From: Paraburkholderia susongensis
Lineage (GTDB): Bacteria > Pseudomonadota > Gammaproteobacteria > Burkholderiales > Burkholderiaceae
NCBI RefSeq assembly: GCF_900177725.1
Contig: NZ_FXAT01000018.1
Location: 78,361-142,360 of the forward strand
Direction of reading: 5' to 3'
Length of the DNA stretch: 64,000 nucleotides
Translations under genes and position numbers: made by a program
Shown here: positions 44,616-54,776 of the stretch, one piece after another
How the letters are laid out: every line of letters starts with the position of its first letter
Position numbering within the stretch: position 1 is the first letter of the stretch
The notes under the pieces: generated by a model
The model's input: only the letters and a program-made list of their open reading frames with translations
The model's database searches: none
What the model was told of the DNA's origin: nothing

Positions 44616-45254
44616 ATGCCAACACTCTGGGACATCACCCCCGCCGTCGACACCGCCACACCCGTCTGGCCAGGCGACACGCCGGTCGGCATCGAGCGTG
44701 TCTGGCGCATGGAAGCAGGCTCGCCGGTCAACGTCGCGCGGCTCACGCTGTCGCCGCACACCGGCGCGCATACCGACGCACCGCTGCATTACGACGCCGA
44801 GGGCGCCGCAATCGGCGAAGTGCCGCTCGACACCTATCTCGGCCTGTGCAGAGTGATTCATTGCATTGGGGCGTCGCCTGTTGTGACGCCACAACACCTG
44901 CGCGGCTCGCTCGACGATCTGCCGCCGCGAGTCTTACTAAGAACTTACAAAAACGCGCCGACCGCCGCCTGGGACAGCGCGTTCTGCGCTGTCGCGCCCG
45001 ACACCATCGATCTGCTCGCCGAACGCGGCGTGAAGCTGGTTGGCATCGACACGCCGTCGCTCGATCCGCAGGAATCGAAGACGATGGACGCGCACCACCG
45101 GATCCGCGCGCACCGCATGGCGATTCTCGAAGGCATCGTGCTCGACGCGGTCGAGCCCGGCGACTACGAATTGATCGCACTGCCGCTCAAACTGACCACG
45201 CTCGACGCGAGCCCGGTCCGCGCGGTGCTGCGCGCGCTGCCCGGCCCGCACTGA
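44616..45254 (+). CDS. kynB: Kynurenine formamidase
   Basis: A 212-residue metal-dependent hydrolase converting N-formylkynurenine to kynurenine. The metal-binding HTGAHTDAP is at ~50-58. WDITPAVDTATPVWPGDTP at the N-terminus and GIDTPSLDPQES later are conserved. First gene of kynBUA. Start at ATG 44616. Confidence 0.95.
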   Translation: MPTLWDITPAVDTATPVWPGDTPVGIERVWRMEAGSPVNVARLTLSPHTGAHTDAPLHYDAEGAAIGEVPLDTYLGLCRVIHCIGASPVVTPQHLRGSLDDLPPRVLLRTYKNAPTAAWDSAFCAVAPDTIDLLAERGVKLVGIDTPSLDPQESKTMDAHHRIRAHRMAILEGIVLDAVEPGDYELIALPLKLTTLDASPVRAVLRALPGPH

Positions 45255-45329
45255 CGTACGGCAGGCAACCCGAAGAACCATCCGGCAAACAACCCGACAA
45301 ACCCTCCCGATCGGAGCAACGCATCCACC

Positions 45330-46580
45330 ATGAACCATCGTGACGAAGCTGTGGCACTCGACAGCGCCGACCCGCTCGCAACACTGCGCGACCAGTTCGC
45401 GCTGTCGCCGACCACCCTCTATCTCGACGGCAACTCGCTCGGCGTGCCGCCGGCCGCTGCCGCGCAGCGCGCGCAGACCGTGATCGCCGCCGAATGGGGC
45501 GAGGGTCTGATCCGCAGCTGGAACAACGCGGGCTGGTTCGCGTTGCCGCGCCGGCTCGGCAACAAGCTCGCGCCGCTGATCGGCGCGGCTGAAGACGAAG
45601 TCGTCATCACCGATACGATTTCGATCAATCTGTTCAAGCTGCTGTCGGCCGCGCTTCGGCTCGCCGATACGCGCGATCCGAAGCGCCGCGTGATCGTCTC
45701 CGAGCGCTCGAATTTCCCGAGCGATCTGTATATCGCGCAAGGACTCATCGAGCAGCTCGATCGCGGCTACGAGCTGCGCCTCGTCGACGATCCGTCCGAG
45801 CTGCCCGACGCGATCGGCGAGGACACCGCGATTGCGATGATTACGCACGTGAACTACCGCACCGGCTACATGCACGACATGGCCGCGCTGACGAAGCTGA
45901 TTCACGGCAAGGGCGCGCTCGCGCTGTGGGATCTCGCGCATTCGGCGGGCGCGGTGCCGGTCGACCTGAACGGTGTCGGCGCGGACTACGCGGTCGGCTG
46001 CACATACAAGTATCTGAACGGCGGCCCCGGTTCGCCCGCGTTCGTGTGGGTGCCCAAGCGCCATCAGAACGCATTCGCGCAGCCGCTCTCGGGCTGGTGG
46101 GGCCACCGCGCGCCGTTCGAGATGAACCCGTCGTATCAGCCGGACAACGGCGTGGGCCGCTATCTGTGCGGCACGCAGCCGATGGTGTCGATGGCGCTCG
46201 TCGAATGCGGGCTCGACGTGTTCCTGCAAACCGACATGCAGGCGATCCGCAAGAAGTCACTCGCGCTGACCGATCTCTTTATCGAACTCGTCGAAACGCG
46301 TTGCGGCGAGTTTCCGCTCAAGCTCGTGACGCCGCGCGATCACGCGCAGCGCGGCTCGCATGCGAGCTTCGAACATCCGCATGGCTATGAAGTGATGCAG
46401 GCGCTGATCGCGCGCGGCGTGATCGGCGACTATCGCGAGCCGCATGTGCTGCGCTTCGGCTTTACACCGCTTTACACGCGCTTCGTCGACGTGTGGGACG
46501 CCGTCGAAACGTTGCGCGAGGTGCTCACGCACGAGACCTGGCGGGCCCCCGAATTCGCCGCACGCGGCGCCGTTACCTGA
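45330..46580 (+). CDS. kynU: Kynureninase
   Basis: A 416-residue PLP enzyme cleaving kynurenine to anthranilate and alanine. YLDGNSLGVPP near the N-terminus, DLAHSAGAVPVDLNG and the PLP lysine in GCTYKYLNGGPGSPAF are all present. Second gene of the operon; the next gene begins ten bases after its stop. Confidence 0.97.
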   Translation: MNHRDEAVALDSADPLATLRDQFALSPTTLYLDGNSLGVPPAAAAQRAQTVIAAEWGEGLIRSWNNAGWFALPRRLGNKLAPLIGAAEDEVVITDTISINLFKLLSAALRLADTRDPKRRVIVSERSNFPSDLYIAQGLIEQLDRGYELRLVDDPSELPDAIGEDTAIAMITHVNYRTGYMHDMAALTKLIHGKGALALWDLAHSAGAVPVDLNGVGADYAVGCTYKYLNGGPGSPAFVWVPKRHQNAFAQPLSGWWGHRAPFEMNPSYQPDNGVGRYLCGTQPMVSMALVECGLDVFLQTDMQAIRKKSLALTDLFIELVETRCGEFPLKLVTPRDHAQRGSHASFEHPHGYEVMQALIARGVIGDYREPHVLRFGFTPLYTRFVDVWDAVETLREVLTHETWRAPEFAARGAVT

Positions 46581-46590
46581 GGATCACAGA

Positions 46591-47568
46591 ATGACCGATC
46601 ACATGCACACGCCGGGCTTGCCGGAAGAGCCGGCGGCACAAGGCTGCCCGTTCGGGCATGGACGCGCGGCGGCGGGCGCGGCCGCCGCGGGTTCCGCTTC
46701 GGGCCAAGCTGCGGGCTCAGTTGCGGGCGCGGCGGCGGGCTCCGTCGAGGCGGGCTGGCACGACGCGCAACTCGATTTCTCGGAGTCGATGAGCTACGGC
46801 GATTATCTGTCGCTCGGCTCGGTGCTCGAAGCGCAGCATCCGTTGTCGCCGGATCACAACGAGATGCTCTTCATCATCCAGCATCAGACCAGCGAACTGT
46901 GGATGAAGCTCGCGCTCTACGAACTGCGCGCCGCGCTCACGGCCGTGCATCGCGACGAGCTGCCGCCCGCGTTCAAGATGCTCGCGCGCGTGTCGCGGAT
47001 CATGGAGCAACTGGTGCAGGCCTGGAGCGTCCTCGCGACGATGACGCCGTCCGAATACACCGCGATGCGGCCTTATCTGGGCAGCTCGTCGGGCTTCCAG
47101 TCGTACCAGTACCGGCAGATCGAGTTCCTGCTCGGCAACAAGAACGAGCAGATGCTGAAGCCGCACGCGCATCGCGCCGACATCTACGCCGAGGTCAAGG
47201 CATCGCTCGAAGCGCCCTCGTTCTACGACGAAGTGGTGCGGCTGCTCGCGCGCCGCGGCTTTGCGATTTCGCCCGCGCGGCTCGAGCGGGACTGGACTCA
47301 GCCTACCGTGCACGATGCGTCGGTTGAAGCCGCCTGGCTTGAGGTGTATCGCAACCCGTCCGAGCATTGGGAGCTCTACGAGATGGCCGAAGAACTCGTC
47401 GATCTCGAGGACGCGTTCCGTCAATGGCGCTTCCGGCACGTGACGACGGTCGAGCGGATCATCGGCTTCAAGCAGGGCACCGGCGGCACGAGCGGCGCGC
47501 CGTATCTGCGCAAGATGCTCGACGTCGTGCTGTTTCCCGAGCTTTGGCACGTACGCACGATGCTCTAA
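46591..47568 (+). CDS. kynA: Tryptophan 2,3-dioxygenase
   Basis: A 325-residue heme enzyme opening the indole ring of tryptophan. SMSYGDYLSL, DHNEMLFIIQHQTSELWMKL and the heme-proximal HVTTVERIIGFKQGTGGTSG are intact. Residues ~22-48 form an Ala/Gly/Ser-rich linker (GRAAAGAAAAGSASGQAAGS) not needed for the fold. Although first in the pathway, it is last in the kynBUA operon. Confidence 0.97.
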   Translation: MTDHMHTPGLPEEPAAQGCPFGHGRAAAGAAAAGSASGQAAGSVAGAAAGSVEAGWHDAQLDFSESMSYGDYLSLGSVLEAQHPLSPDHNEMLFIIQHQTSELWMKLALYELRAALTAVHRDELPPAFKMLARVSRIMEQLVQAWSVLATMTPSEYTAMRPYLGSSSGFQSYQYRQIEFLLGNKNEQMLKPHAHRADIYAEVKASLEAPSFYDEVVRLLARRGFAISPARLERDWTQPTVHDASVEAAWLEVYRNPSEHWELYEMAEELVDLEDAFRQWRFRHVTTVERIIGFKQGTGGTSGAPYLRKMLDVVLFPELWHVRTML

Positions 47569-47595
47569 CTGCGTCAACACTCGCGCGCGAGGTGC

Positions 47596-48333
47596 TCACC
47601 TCGCCGTGTAGCCCCCATCGATCGGCAGGCATACGCCGCTTATCATCGAAGCCGCATCGCTCAGAAGAAACAGAATCGGTGCGGCCACCTCGGCGGATTC
47701 GGCAAAGCGCCGCAGCGGAATCGCGGCCAGCGCCGGGTCGCGTTTCGCGGGATCGCTCCATGCAAGCACCGCCATCGGCGTCAGCGTGACGGTCGGGTTC
47801 ACGCTGTTCACGCGGATCCCGCACGGCCCCAGTTCGATGCAGAGCGCTCGCGTTACCGCATCGAGCGCGGCCTTCGACGCCGAATAGCTCAGGTGATCGT
47901 CGAGCGCGACGAGCGCGGCCTGGCTCGACACGTTGACGATGCTGCCCGCGCGCTTCGCTTCGATCATGCCGCGCGCGACGTGCTTCGCGACCAGCACCGC
48001 GCCGCGCGTATTCACCGCCATCACGCAGTCGAAGCTCGCGGCGGTCGTATCCACCGCGCGTTCCAGCAAGGCGATACCCGCGCAATTCACGAGGCCGTCG
48101 AACGTGCCGAGCGAAGCGAACGCGTCGTCGATTGCGGCTTCGTCGCTGACGTCGAGCGTCAACGGCTCGCAGCCGGTTTCCTCGGCGAGCCGCGCGAGTT
48201 CCTTCACGTTGCGCGCCGCCGCGACGACCGAAGCTCCGCTCGCACACAACGCCTCGACCGTGGCGCGGCCGATGCCGCTCGACGCGCCCGTCACGAGAAT
48301 CGAGCGGCCGGAGAAATCGAAAGTGGCATTCAT
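47596..48333 (-). CDS. SDR-family oxidoreductase, polyol/ketose type
   Basis: 245 residues. It has the cofactor motif VTGASSGIGRATVEAL, NCAG and the catalytic YSASKAALD. The closest resemblance is to L-xylulose reductase/carbonyl-reductase-like SDRs. Its ATG overlaps the kinase stop codon by four bases (ATGA), so it is the last gene of the transporter-dehydrogenase-kinase operon. It likely interconverts a polyol and a ketose; substrate unknown. Confidence 0.82.
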   Translation of the reverse strand: MNATFDFSGRSILVTGASSGIGRATVEALCASGASVVAAARNVKELARLAEETGCEPLTLDVSDEAAIDDAFASLGTFDGLVNCAGIALLERAVDTTAASFDCVMAVNTRGAVLVAKHVARGMIEAKRAGSIVNVSSQAALVALDDHLSYSASKAALDAVTRALCIELGPCGIRVNSVNPTVTLTPMAVLAWSDPAKRDPALAAIPLRRFAESAEVAAPILFLLSDAASMISGVCLPIDGGYTAR

Positions 48334-49874
48334 GATGATTGCAACCGGTGCATGACCGGCTTCAACGCCGGATAGAGGTCCGTGTACACGCCGAAGCGCT
48401 GCTCGTATAACGCCATGCGCCGCGCGTCGGGCTGCGCGCGTTCGATCAGCGTGACCCAGCCGCCTTGCGCCGCTTCGCGCGACACGAGGCCGACACCGAC
48501 CGCGGCGAGCAGCGCGGCGCCCATCGCGGCCTCGACGTCCTGCTCGATCGTGTAGACCGGATAGCCGGTGACGTCGGCGATGATCTGCATCCACAGGTCC
48601 GAATGCGCGGCGCCGCCGACCACGATCAGCTTGTCGTCGAGCGACTGCGCGCCTTTGCGCCCCGCCTCGATGTTGTGCTTCAGCGCGAACGACACGCCCT
48701 CGAGCACCGCGCGATACAGATGCGCACGCGTATGAAAGAGCGAGAGCCCAATGAACGCCCCGCTCGCTTTCGCGTCCCACACCGGACTGCGCTCGCCCAT
48801 CAGATACGGCAGGAACAGCACGCCGTCGGCGCCGGCCGGCACTTGCGCGGCCACCTCTTCGAGCAGCCGATGCGGATCGCCATGCGGCGTCGCGCGCGCG
48901 GCTTCGATCTCCGCATGACAGAACTGCTCGCGATACCAGCTGACCGACGCGCCCGCGGTGATCGCGCCGCCGAACACGTAGATGTCGTGCTGCCCGTTGA
49001 AAACATGAGGCATGCTAATCAAGCCGTGCCGTGCGTCGACGCGCTGATTGATATAGCCCCAGCACATGCTGGTGCCGATCATCGCGACATGCTGCCCCGC
49101 CCGCGTGACGCCCGCCGCGAACGTCGCCATCGCCGCATCGACGCCGCCCGCGATGATCGCCGTGCCCGCATCGAGCCCAAGCTGCGCGGTCCATTGCGAC
49201 AGCAGGCCGCCCACCACATCCGACGATTCGACGAGGCGATCCGGCATCATCGTCGCGGGGATGCCGAGCATGTCGAGCGCTTCGTCCGACCAGTCGCGCC
49301 GCGCGATATCGTAGACGCCGCCGATGTTGCCGGCCGAGCTGTGATCGACCGCGACCTCGCCGGTCAGCATGTAGATCACGTACGCGTTCGGCGGCAGGAA
49401 ATAGCGCGTATGCGCCCACACGTCCGGCTCGTTTTCTCGCAACCACAGCATCTTCGTGTAGCCGTAGTAGCTGTCCACGCCATTGCCGGTGATCGTGTAG
49501 AGCCGTTCGAGATCGACGTTGTCGCGCACCCAGTCGACCTGGGCGGTTGCGCGCCGGTCCATCCAGATCAGGCACGGCGCGAGCGGACGCATGTCGCTAT
49601 CCACCGGAATGCCCGAGCCGCCATACAGGCTGCTCACGCACAGCGCCTTGATCGAACTCGCCGCGACGCCGGCCGCCTGCGCATCGCTCACGCAGGCGGC
49701 GACGCACTCGACCACCGCCTTCAGCCACACCGAAGGCCACTGCTCGGCCCACAATGGCTTGGGCGTATCGGGCTGATAGCCCGACGCATGCTGCGCGACG
49801 ATCGCGCCGTGTTCGTCGACGAGCAGCGCCTTCGTGCTCTGCGTGCCGATATCGACGCCGATGACGTAATTCAT
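48330..49874 (-). CDS. FGGY-family carbohydrate kinase
   Basis: 514 residues. The N-terminal ATPase motif GVDIGTQSTKALLVDEHG, CLIWMDRRA, IAGGVDAAMATFAAG and the C-terminal VVGGAAHSDLWMQIIADV are typical FGGY. It is distinct from the xylulokinase later in the window and resembles kinases of tetritol/pentitol pathways. It probably phosphorylates the ketose produced by the neighbouring dehydrogenase. ATGA coupling to the downstream SDR. Confidence 0.87.
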   Translation of the reverse strand: MNYVIGVDIGTQSTKALLVDEHGAIVAQHASGYQPDTPKPLWAEQWPSVWLKAVVECVAACVSDAQAAGVAASSIKALCVSSLYGGSGIPVDSDMRPLAPCLIWMDRRATAQVDWVRDNVDLERLYTITGNGVDSYYGYTKMLWLRENEPDVWAHTRYFLPPNAYVIYMLTGEVAVDHSSAGNIGGVYDIARRDWSDEALDMLGIPATMMPDRLVESSDVVGGLLSQWTAQLGLDAGTAIIAGGVDAAMATFAAGVTRAGQHVAMIGTSMCWGYINQRVDARHGLISMPHVFNGQHDIYVFGGAITAGASVSWYREQFCHAEIEAARATPHGDPHRLLEEVAAQVPAGADGVLFLPYLMGERSPVWDAKASGAFIGLSLFHTRAHLYRAVLEGVSFALKHNIEAGRKGAQSLDDKLIVVGGAAHSDLWMQIIADVTGYPVYTIEQDVEAAMGAALLAAVGVGLVSREAAQGGWVTLIERAQPDARRMALYEQRFGVYTDLYPALKPVMHRLQSS

Positions 49875-49947
49875 AGAGTCTCCGTTGACAGGCCCCGCCC
49901 GATGCCACCTTCGCTCGCGTGGCTCAAGCGTATGGCCGAGGCATGGC

Positions 49948-51045
49948 TCAAGCGCGCGGCTTCATCAGCACCTTGATCGAATCGAGCGAGTTCGCGATCC
50001 TGATCGCTTCGTCCCATTCCTCGAGCGAAAAGCCGTGCGTGACGATGCCCTTCGACGTAACGAGCCCGCGCGCCAGCAGATCGATCGCGATCGGATAGCA
50101 ATAGGGCCCGAGATGCGCGCCGCGCACGTCGAGTTCCTTGCGATCGCCGATCACCGACCAGTCGAGCGTCGTGTCCGCGCCGAACACCGAGAATTCGACG
50201 AAGCGCCCGAGCTTGCGGATCAGGTCCATGCCCTGGTTCACGCCGATCGGCGCGCCCGTCGTTTCAATATAGACGTCGCAGCCGTATCCGTCAGTCAGCG
50301 AACGGATGATCGCGAGCGCGTCCTGCTCTTTCGGATTGATCGTCACGTCCGCGCCGTATTCGCGCGCCAGTGCGAGCCGCTCTTCGACGAGGTCGATCAC
50401 GACGAGCTTCCTCGGCGTCTTCAGATGCGCGATCTGCGTCATCATGAGACCGAGCGGACCGGCGCCCGCGATCACGACGACGTCGTCGAGTTGCAGATCG
50501 CCGCGATTGACCGTGTGAATCGCGCAGGCGAGCGGCTCGATGATCGCCGCGTCTTCGAGTGAGATCCCATCGGGAATCTTGTGGACGATCGCGGTCGGCG
50601 GAATGCGCATGTACTCGGCCATGCCGCCGTCCGCGACTTCGCGCTGAAAGCCGAAGATGTTGTGCACTTCGCACATCCAGTACTGGCCGGACTTGCAATA
50701 GCGGCATTTGCCGCACGGCACGATCTGCTCGGCGATCACGCGCTCGCCCTTCTTCACGCCGAAATGCTCGGCCGCTCCTTCGCCGAGTTCCTCTACGTAG
50801 CCGAAGAACTCGTGCCCCGGAATCACCGGCGCCTTGACCCATGGGCTCGGACCGCCCCAGAACATCTTCGCGCCCGAATGGCATTTGCAGTCGCTCGCGC
50901 AGATGCCGCACGCGGCAATGCGAATCACGAGTTCGTGCGCGCGGGCGCGTGGCTTCTGTACCTGTTCGACGCGATAGTCTTTCGGTGCGTGGCAAACGAT
51001 GGCGGTCATGTTCTGCCGATCGGACTGATTGGATTGAGTCGTCAT
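49948..51045 (-). CDS. Zinc-dependent alcohol/polyol dehydrogenase (MDR)
   Basis: 365 residues. Catalytic zinc ligands appear in ACGICASDCKCH and PVIPGHEFFG. Structural zinc cysteines are in CGKCRYCKSGQYWMC, and the NAD site in VVVIAGAGPLGLMM. It is similar to threitol/erythritol- and sorbitol-type dehydrogenases; specificity is not determined. AGGA precedes the ATG; a second possible start is at 51009. It lies between the ABC permease and the kinase in one operon. Confidence 0.87.
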   Translation of the reverse strand: MTTQSNQSDRQNMTAIVCHAPKDYRVEQVQKPRARAHELVIRIAACGICASDCKCHSGAKMFWGGPSPWVKAPVIPGHEFFGYVEELGEGAAEHFGVKKGERVIAEQIVPCGKCRYCKSGQYWMCEVHNIFGFQREVADGGMAEYMRIPPTAIVHKIPDGISLEDAAIIEPLACAIHTVNRGDLQLDDVVVIAGAGPLGLMMTQIAHLKTPRKLVVIDLVEERLALAREYGADVTINPKEQDALAIIRSLTDGYGCDVYIETTGAPIGVNQGMDLIRKLGRFVEFSVFGADTTLDWSVIGDRKELDVRGAHLGPYCYPIAIDLLARGLVTSKGIVTHGFSLEEWDEAIRIANSLDSIKVLMKPRA

Positions 51046-51085
51046 TGCATGGTCCTGCGAAGAGAGAAGTGTGAGGAAGAGAGTG

Positions 51086-52099
51086 TTACTTTCTGCGGTC
51101 GCGGCTGATGTAGATCGCGAGCAGAATGATTCCGCCCTTGATGACGTTCTGCACGTAGGGATTCACGCCGACCATGTTGAGGCCGTTGTTCAGCACGCCG
51201 AGAAGCAGCGCGCCAATCAGCGTGCCGATGATCGAGCCGCGTCCGCCCGAAATCGACGTGCCGCCCATCACGACAGCCGCGATCGCGTCGAGTTCGAAGC
51301 CGACACCCGCATTCGGCTGGCCGCTCATGAGGCGCGCGGTCAGCACGATCGCGGCAAGCGCGGACGTCAAACCGGCGATGGTGTAGACAATCAGCTTCAC
51401 GCGCGCGACGCGCACGCCCGACAGACGCGTCGCCTGCTCGTTGCCGCCGATCGCGTACACGTAGCGGCCGAACGGCATGCGCTCGAGCAGCACCCACGCG
51501 ATCACATAGATCACCGCCATGATGACGACCGGCGCCTGGATGCCGAGAATCTTGCCGCTGCCGAAGAAGCTGACCCAGTCGGGCAGTCCGTCGATCGGAT
51601 AGCCGCCCGTGTAGATCAGCGCGAGACCGCGCGCGATACCCATTGTCGCGAGCGTGACGATGATCGGCGGCATACCCGCGAACGCAACGAAAAAGCCGTT
51701 GGCCGCGCCGAAGCCGAGACCGACCGCAATGCCGACCGCAAGCGCGGCCACCGCGTTCATGCCGGCGACCATGAGGCCGGCCGCAAGCGTGCCCGAGAGC
51801 GCCATCACCGAGCCGACCGACAGATCGATGCCGCCCGTCAGGATCACGCAGGTCATGCCGACTGCGATGATCGCGTTGATCGACACCTGGCGCAGCACGT
51901 TCTCGATGTTCGCGGCGGAGAGAAAGCTGTCGCTCGCGAACACCATCACGATGCAGACCACCAGCAGGCCGATGAACGGATAGAACAACGTCGAGCGTTT
52001 CAGCGCGGCCCAGCTCAAGCGCGCGGGCGCGCCTGCCGTATCTGCGGCGACAGTCGAGGTTTCAGGAGACGGCGAAGAAGAATGATTAGGCATGTTCAT
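51086..52099 (-). CDS. Ribose-type ABC transporter permease
   Basis: A 337-residue RbsC-family inner-membrane permease: AIIAVGMTCVILTGGIDLSVGSV, the conserved GGNEQATRLSGVRV loop, AVVMGGTSISGGRGSI and NGLNMVGV. About eight to ten TM helices. Its start overlaps the ATPase stop by 14 bases. It forms the channel of the importer with the ATPase and binding protein upstream. Confidence 0.92.
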   Translation of the reverse strand: MNMPNHSSSPSPETSTVAADTAGAPARLSWAALKRSTLFYPFIGLLVVCIVMVFASDSFLSAANIENVLRQVSINAIIAVGMTCVILTGGIDLSVGSVMALSGTLAAGLMVAGMNAVAALAVGIAVGLGFGAANGFFVAFAGMPPIIVTLATMGIARGLALIYTGGYPIDGLPDWVSFFGSGKILGIQAPVVIMAVIYVIAWVLLERMPFGRYVYAIGGNEQATRLSGVRVARVKLIVYTIAGLTSALAAIVLTARLMSGQPNAGVGFELDAIAAVVMGGTSISGGRGSIIGTLIGALLLGVLNNGLNMVGVNPYVQNVIKGGIILLAIYISRDRRK

Positions 52100-53606
52100 G
52101 ATTGGCTCCGAGCGAACCGGCGGTCGCATAGGTCATCACGGCGTTCGAGTCGATCGCGTCGCCTTCGAGCATCGCTTCGATGCGGCCCTGCCGGAACACG
52201 GCGACGCGGTCGCACATGCCGACGATCTCCGGCAGTTCGGACGAGATCATGATGATCGAGTAGCCGCGCGCGGTCAGCTCGCGCATCAGCAGATAGATTT
52301 CGGCCTTCGCGCCGACGTCGATGCCGCGCGTCGGTTCGTCGAAGATCAGGATGTTCGTGTGGTGATTGAGCCAGCGCGCGATCACCACCTTCTGCTGATT
52401 TCCGCCCGAGAGCGTCGCGACTTCGGTGTGCATCGTCGGCGCCTTCACGCCCACGCGCTTCATGATGTCGGCGGTCGCGCGCGCCTCGCCGCGCTGGTCG
52501 ATAAAGAAGCGCAGCGAGCGGTACTTGCCGAGGTTGTTGATCGAGATGTTCTGCTTGATCGAAAAGTCGGTGATGAGCCCTTCGGTCTTGCGGCTCTCGG
52601 GCAGAATGCCGACGCCCGCGCGCAATGCGTCGGCCGGATCGGCGAGCTTCGCGGCCGCGCCATTCACGCGAATCTCCTTCGCGTAGGCCGGATCCGCGCC
52701 GATCACCGCGAGCGCGGTCTCGGTGCGCCCCGAGCCGACGAGTCCCGCGAAGCCGAGTATTTCCCCTTCACGCAGCGAAAAGCTCAGCGCCGGGCTGTCC
52801 TTGAGCAACTGCAGGCGCACGACGTCGAGCACGATCTTCGCGTCGGCGCGCGGTGGCGGCTTCGGCGGAAAGCTGCTTTCGATGCGGCGTCCCACCATCA
52901 TCTGCACGAGGCGGCTCACGTCCGATTGCGCGACTTCGGTCATGCCGACGTACTGGCCGTCGCGCAGCACCGTGATGCGGTCGCACACCTCGAAAATTTC
53001 TTCGAGATGGTGTGAGATGAAAATCATCGCAACGCCCTGCTGCTTCAGCTCGCGCATGATCGCGAACAGATGCGCGGCCTCGGCGGGCGTGAGCGTCGCG
53101 GTCGGTTCGTCGAGAATCAGGATGCGCGCATCGAGCGACAACGCCTTGGCGATTTCGACGAACTGCTGCTGCGCGACCGAGAGTTCCCGGATCGGCACCG
53201 ACAGATCGATCGCGACGCCGAGCCGCTGAAAAATCTCCGCTGCCGCGTGCCGCATCCGGCCGCGCTCGAGCAGGCCGAAGCCGTTCCTCAATTCGCGGCC
53301 GAGGAAGATGTTTTCGACCGCGTTCAGATACGGGATCAGGCTGAACTCCTGAAACACGATGCCGACGCCCGCCGCCACCGCGTCGTGATAGTTGGCGAAG
53401 TGGCGCGCTTCGCCGTCGATCGTGATCGTGCCTTCGTCGGGCTGATAGATGCCGCAGAGAATTTTCATCAACGTCGATTTGCCCGCGCCGTTTTCGCCGA
53501 GCAGCGCATGAATCTCGCCGCGCGCGATCTCGAGATGAATGCCTTGCAGCGCCTTCACGCCGGGAAAGCTCTTGCTGATGTTGTCGAGCTTGAGAATCGT
53601 GTCCAT
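52086..53606 (-). CDS. Ribose-type ABC transporter ATP-binding protein (two ATPase domains)
   Basis: A 506-residue RbsA-type protein. Domain 1 has Walker A GENGAGKSTLMKIL, signature ELSVAQQQFVEIAKAL and Walker B ILILDEPTATLT. Domain 2 has a degenerate Walker A (GLVGSGRTETALAV), signature TLSGGNQQKVVIARWL and ILIFDEPTRGID. This asymmetry is normal for RbsA. Start at 53606 (MDTILKLDNISKSFPGV). Confidence 0.94.
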   Translation of the reverse strand: MDTILKLDNISKSFPGVKALQGIHLEIARGEIHALLGENGAGKSTLMKILCGIYQPDEGTITIDGEARHFANYHDAVAAGVGIVFQEFSLIPYLNAVENIFLGRELRNGFGLLERGRMRHAAAEIFQRLGVAIDLSVPIRELSVAQQQFVEIAKALSLDARILILDEPTATLTPAEAAHLFAIMRELKQQGVAMIFISHHLEEIFEVCDRITVLRDGQYVGMTEVAQSDVSRLVQMMVGRRIESSFPPKPPPRADAKIVLDVVRLQLLKDSPALSFSLREGEILGFAGLVGSGRTETALAVIGADPAYAKEIRVNGAAAKLADPADALRAGVGILPESRKTEGLITDFSIKQNISINNLGKYRSLRFFIDQRGEARATADIMKRVGVKAPTMHTEVATLSGGNQQKVVIARWLNHHTNILIFDEPTRGIDVGAKAEIYLLMRELTARGYSIIMISSELPEIVGMCDRVAVFRQGRIEAMLEGDAIDSNAVMTYATAGSLGANHEHA

Positions 53607-53706
53607 CGTGTGTTCCTGTCGCGAGCTTGCGTTGCGTACCTGCGTGCCTCGCGCGGCGCATGCTCCGCGCGAGGCAGCCGGCGTACGCATCAGCGCATGT
53701 GCCGCC

Positions 53707-54669
53707 TTACCAGCTGAAGCCCTTCGCGTTGCTCTTGTCGATCAGCTTCACGTCGACCGGAATCGCCTTCGGCACATTGGCGCCCCACTTCCTCGCGAGC
53801 GCGATGCCGAGCGCGATGCGCACCTGGTCTGCCGGAAACTGCGCGGACGTCGCGACGAATTTCGAATTCGGCTTCTGGATCGCGGCGATCGCTTCAGGCG
53901 CGCCGTCCACGCTCGTGAGCTTGATGTCCTTGCCCGACGATTCGATCGCCGAGAGCGAGCCCATCGCGCCGCCGTCGTTCACGCTGAACACACCCTTCAG
54001 ATTCGGATGCGCCTGAATCATGTTCTCGGTCACGGTCAGCGCGGTCGCGCGCTCCTGCTTGCCGTTCTGCACGTCGACGAGCTTCACGCCCGGCGACTTC
54101 GCGAGCGCCGCCTTGCAGCCGCGCACGCGTTCGAGAATCGGCACGACCGGAATGCCGTCGAGAATCGCCACCTCACCGCTGCCGCCGATCGACTTCGCGA
54201 GGTAGTCGCAGGCCATCACGCCCGCGTCGTAGTTCTTCGAGCCGACGAACGAATCGACCGGACCGTTGGCGTTCGCATCGACCGCGACGACCACTACGCC
54301 CGCCTTCTTCGCCGAGGTCACGGCCGACTGGATGCCGGTCGAATCGGTCGGATTCACGAGCAGGATGTCGATCTTCTTCTGCAGCATGTCCTCGACGTCG
54401 CTGACCTGTTTGCTGACGTCATGATGCGCGTCGGTGATGACCACCGTCGCGCCGATCGAGGCCGCCGCATCGTTGAGCGCCTTCTGCATCGTCACGAAAT
54501 AGGGGTTGTTCAGCTCCTGGAACGTCATGCCGATCTTGAGCGGCGCGGCCTGCGCGGCCGATACCGATGCCGCAACGAGCGACAGCCCGAACGCGAGTGC
54601 GGCAACGCGCCGCGCGAACGTCCTCAACGAGACCGACGGCAAAGCGGACTGAAAAACAGATTGCTTCAT
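53707..54669 (-). CDS. Sugar/polyol ABC transporter periplasmic binding protein
   Basis: 320 residues. A signal peptide ends near AQA-APLKIG, followed by a type I periplasmic fold (IGMTFQELNNPYFVTMQKAL, ILLVNPTDSTGIQSAV, SVDGAPEAIAAIQ). RbsB/xylitol-binding-like; ligand unknown. GGAGA precedes the ATG at 54669. First gene of the operon SBP-ATPase-permease-dehydrogenase-kinase-SDR. Confidence 0.92.
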   Translation of the reverse strand: MKQSVFQSALPSVSLRTFARRVAALAFGLSLVAASVSAAQAAPLKIGMTFQELNNPYFVTMQKALNDAAASIGATVVITDAHHDVSKQVSDVEDMLQKKIDILLVNPTDSTGIQSAVTSAKKAGVVVVAVDANANGPVDSFVGSKNYDAGVMACDYLAKSIGGSGEVAILDGIPVVPILERVRGCKAALAKSPGVKLVDVQNGKQERATALTVTENMIQAHPNLKGVFSVNDGGAMGSLSAIESSGKDIKLTSVDGAPEAIAAIQKPNSKFVATSAQFPADQVRIALGIALARKWGANVPKAIPVDVKLIDKSNAKGFSW

Positions 54670-54776
54670 GGTTGTCTCCATTTTTTGAAGTAAGCACGTC
54701 CCTCGCGCTGTGTTCGCACAGCGCGATACGTGTTGAAAAGCGGGTGGATCCGATCAGCGGACTACGGAAGTACCAG

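Noticed and set aside
48465..49976. 503-codon plus-strand frame opposite the FGGY kinase
   Set aside because: Shadow of GC-rich coding sequence; the kinase motifs on the minus strand are complete.
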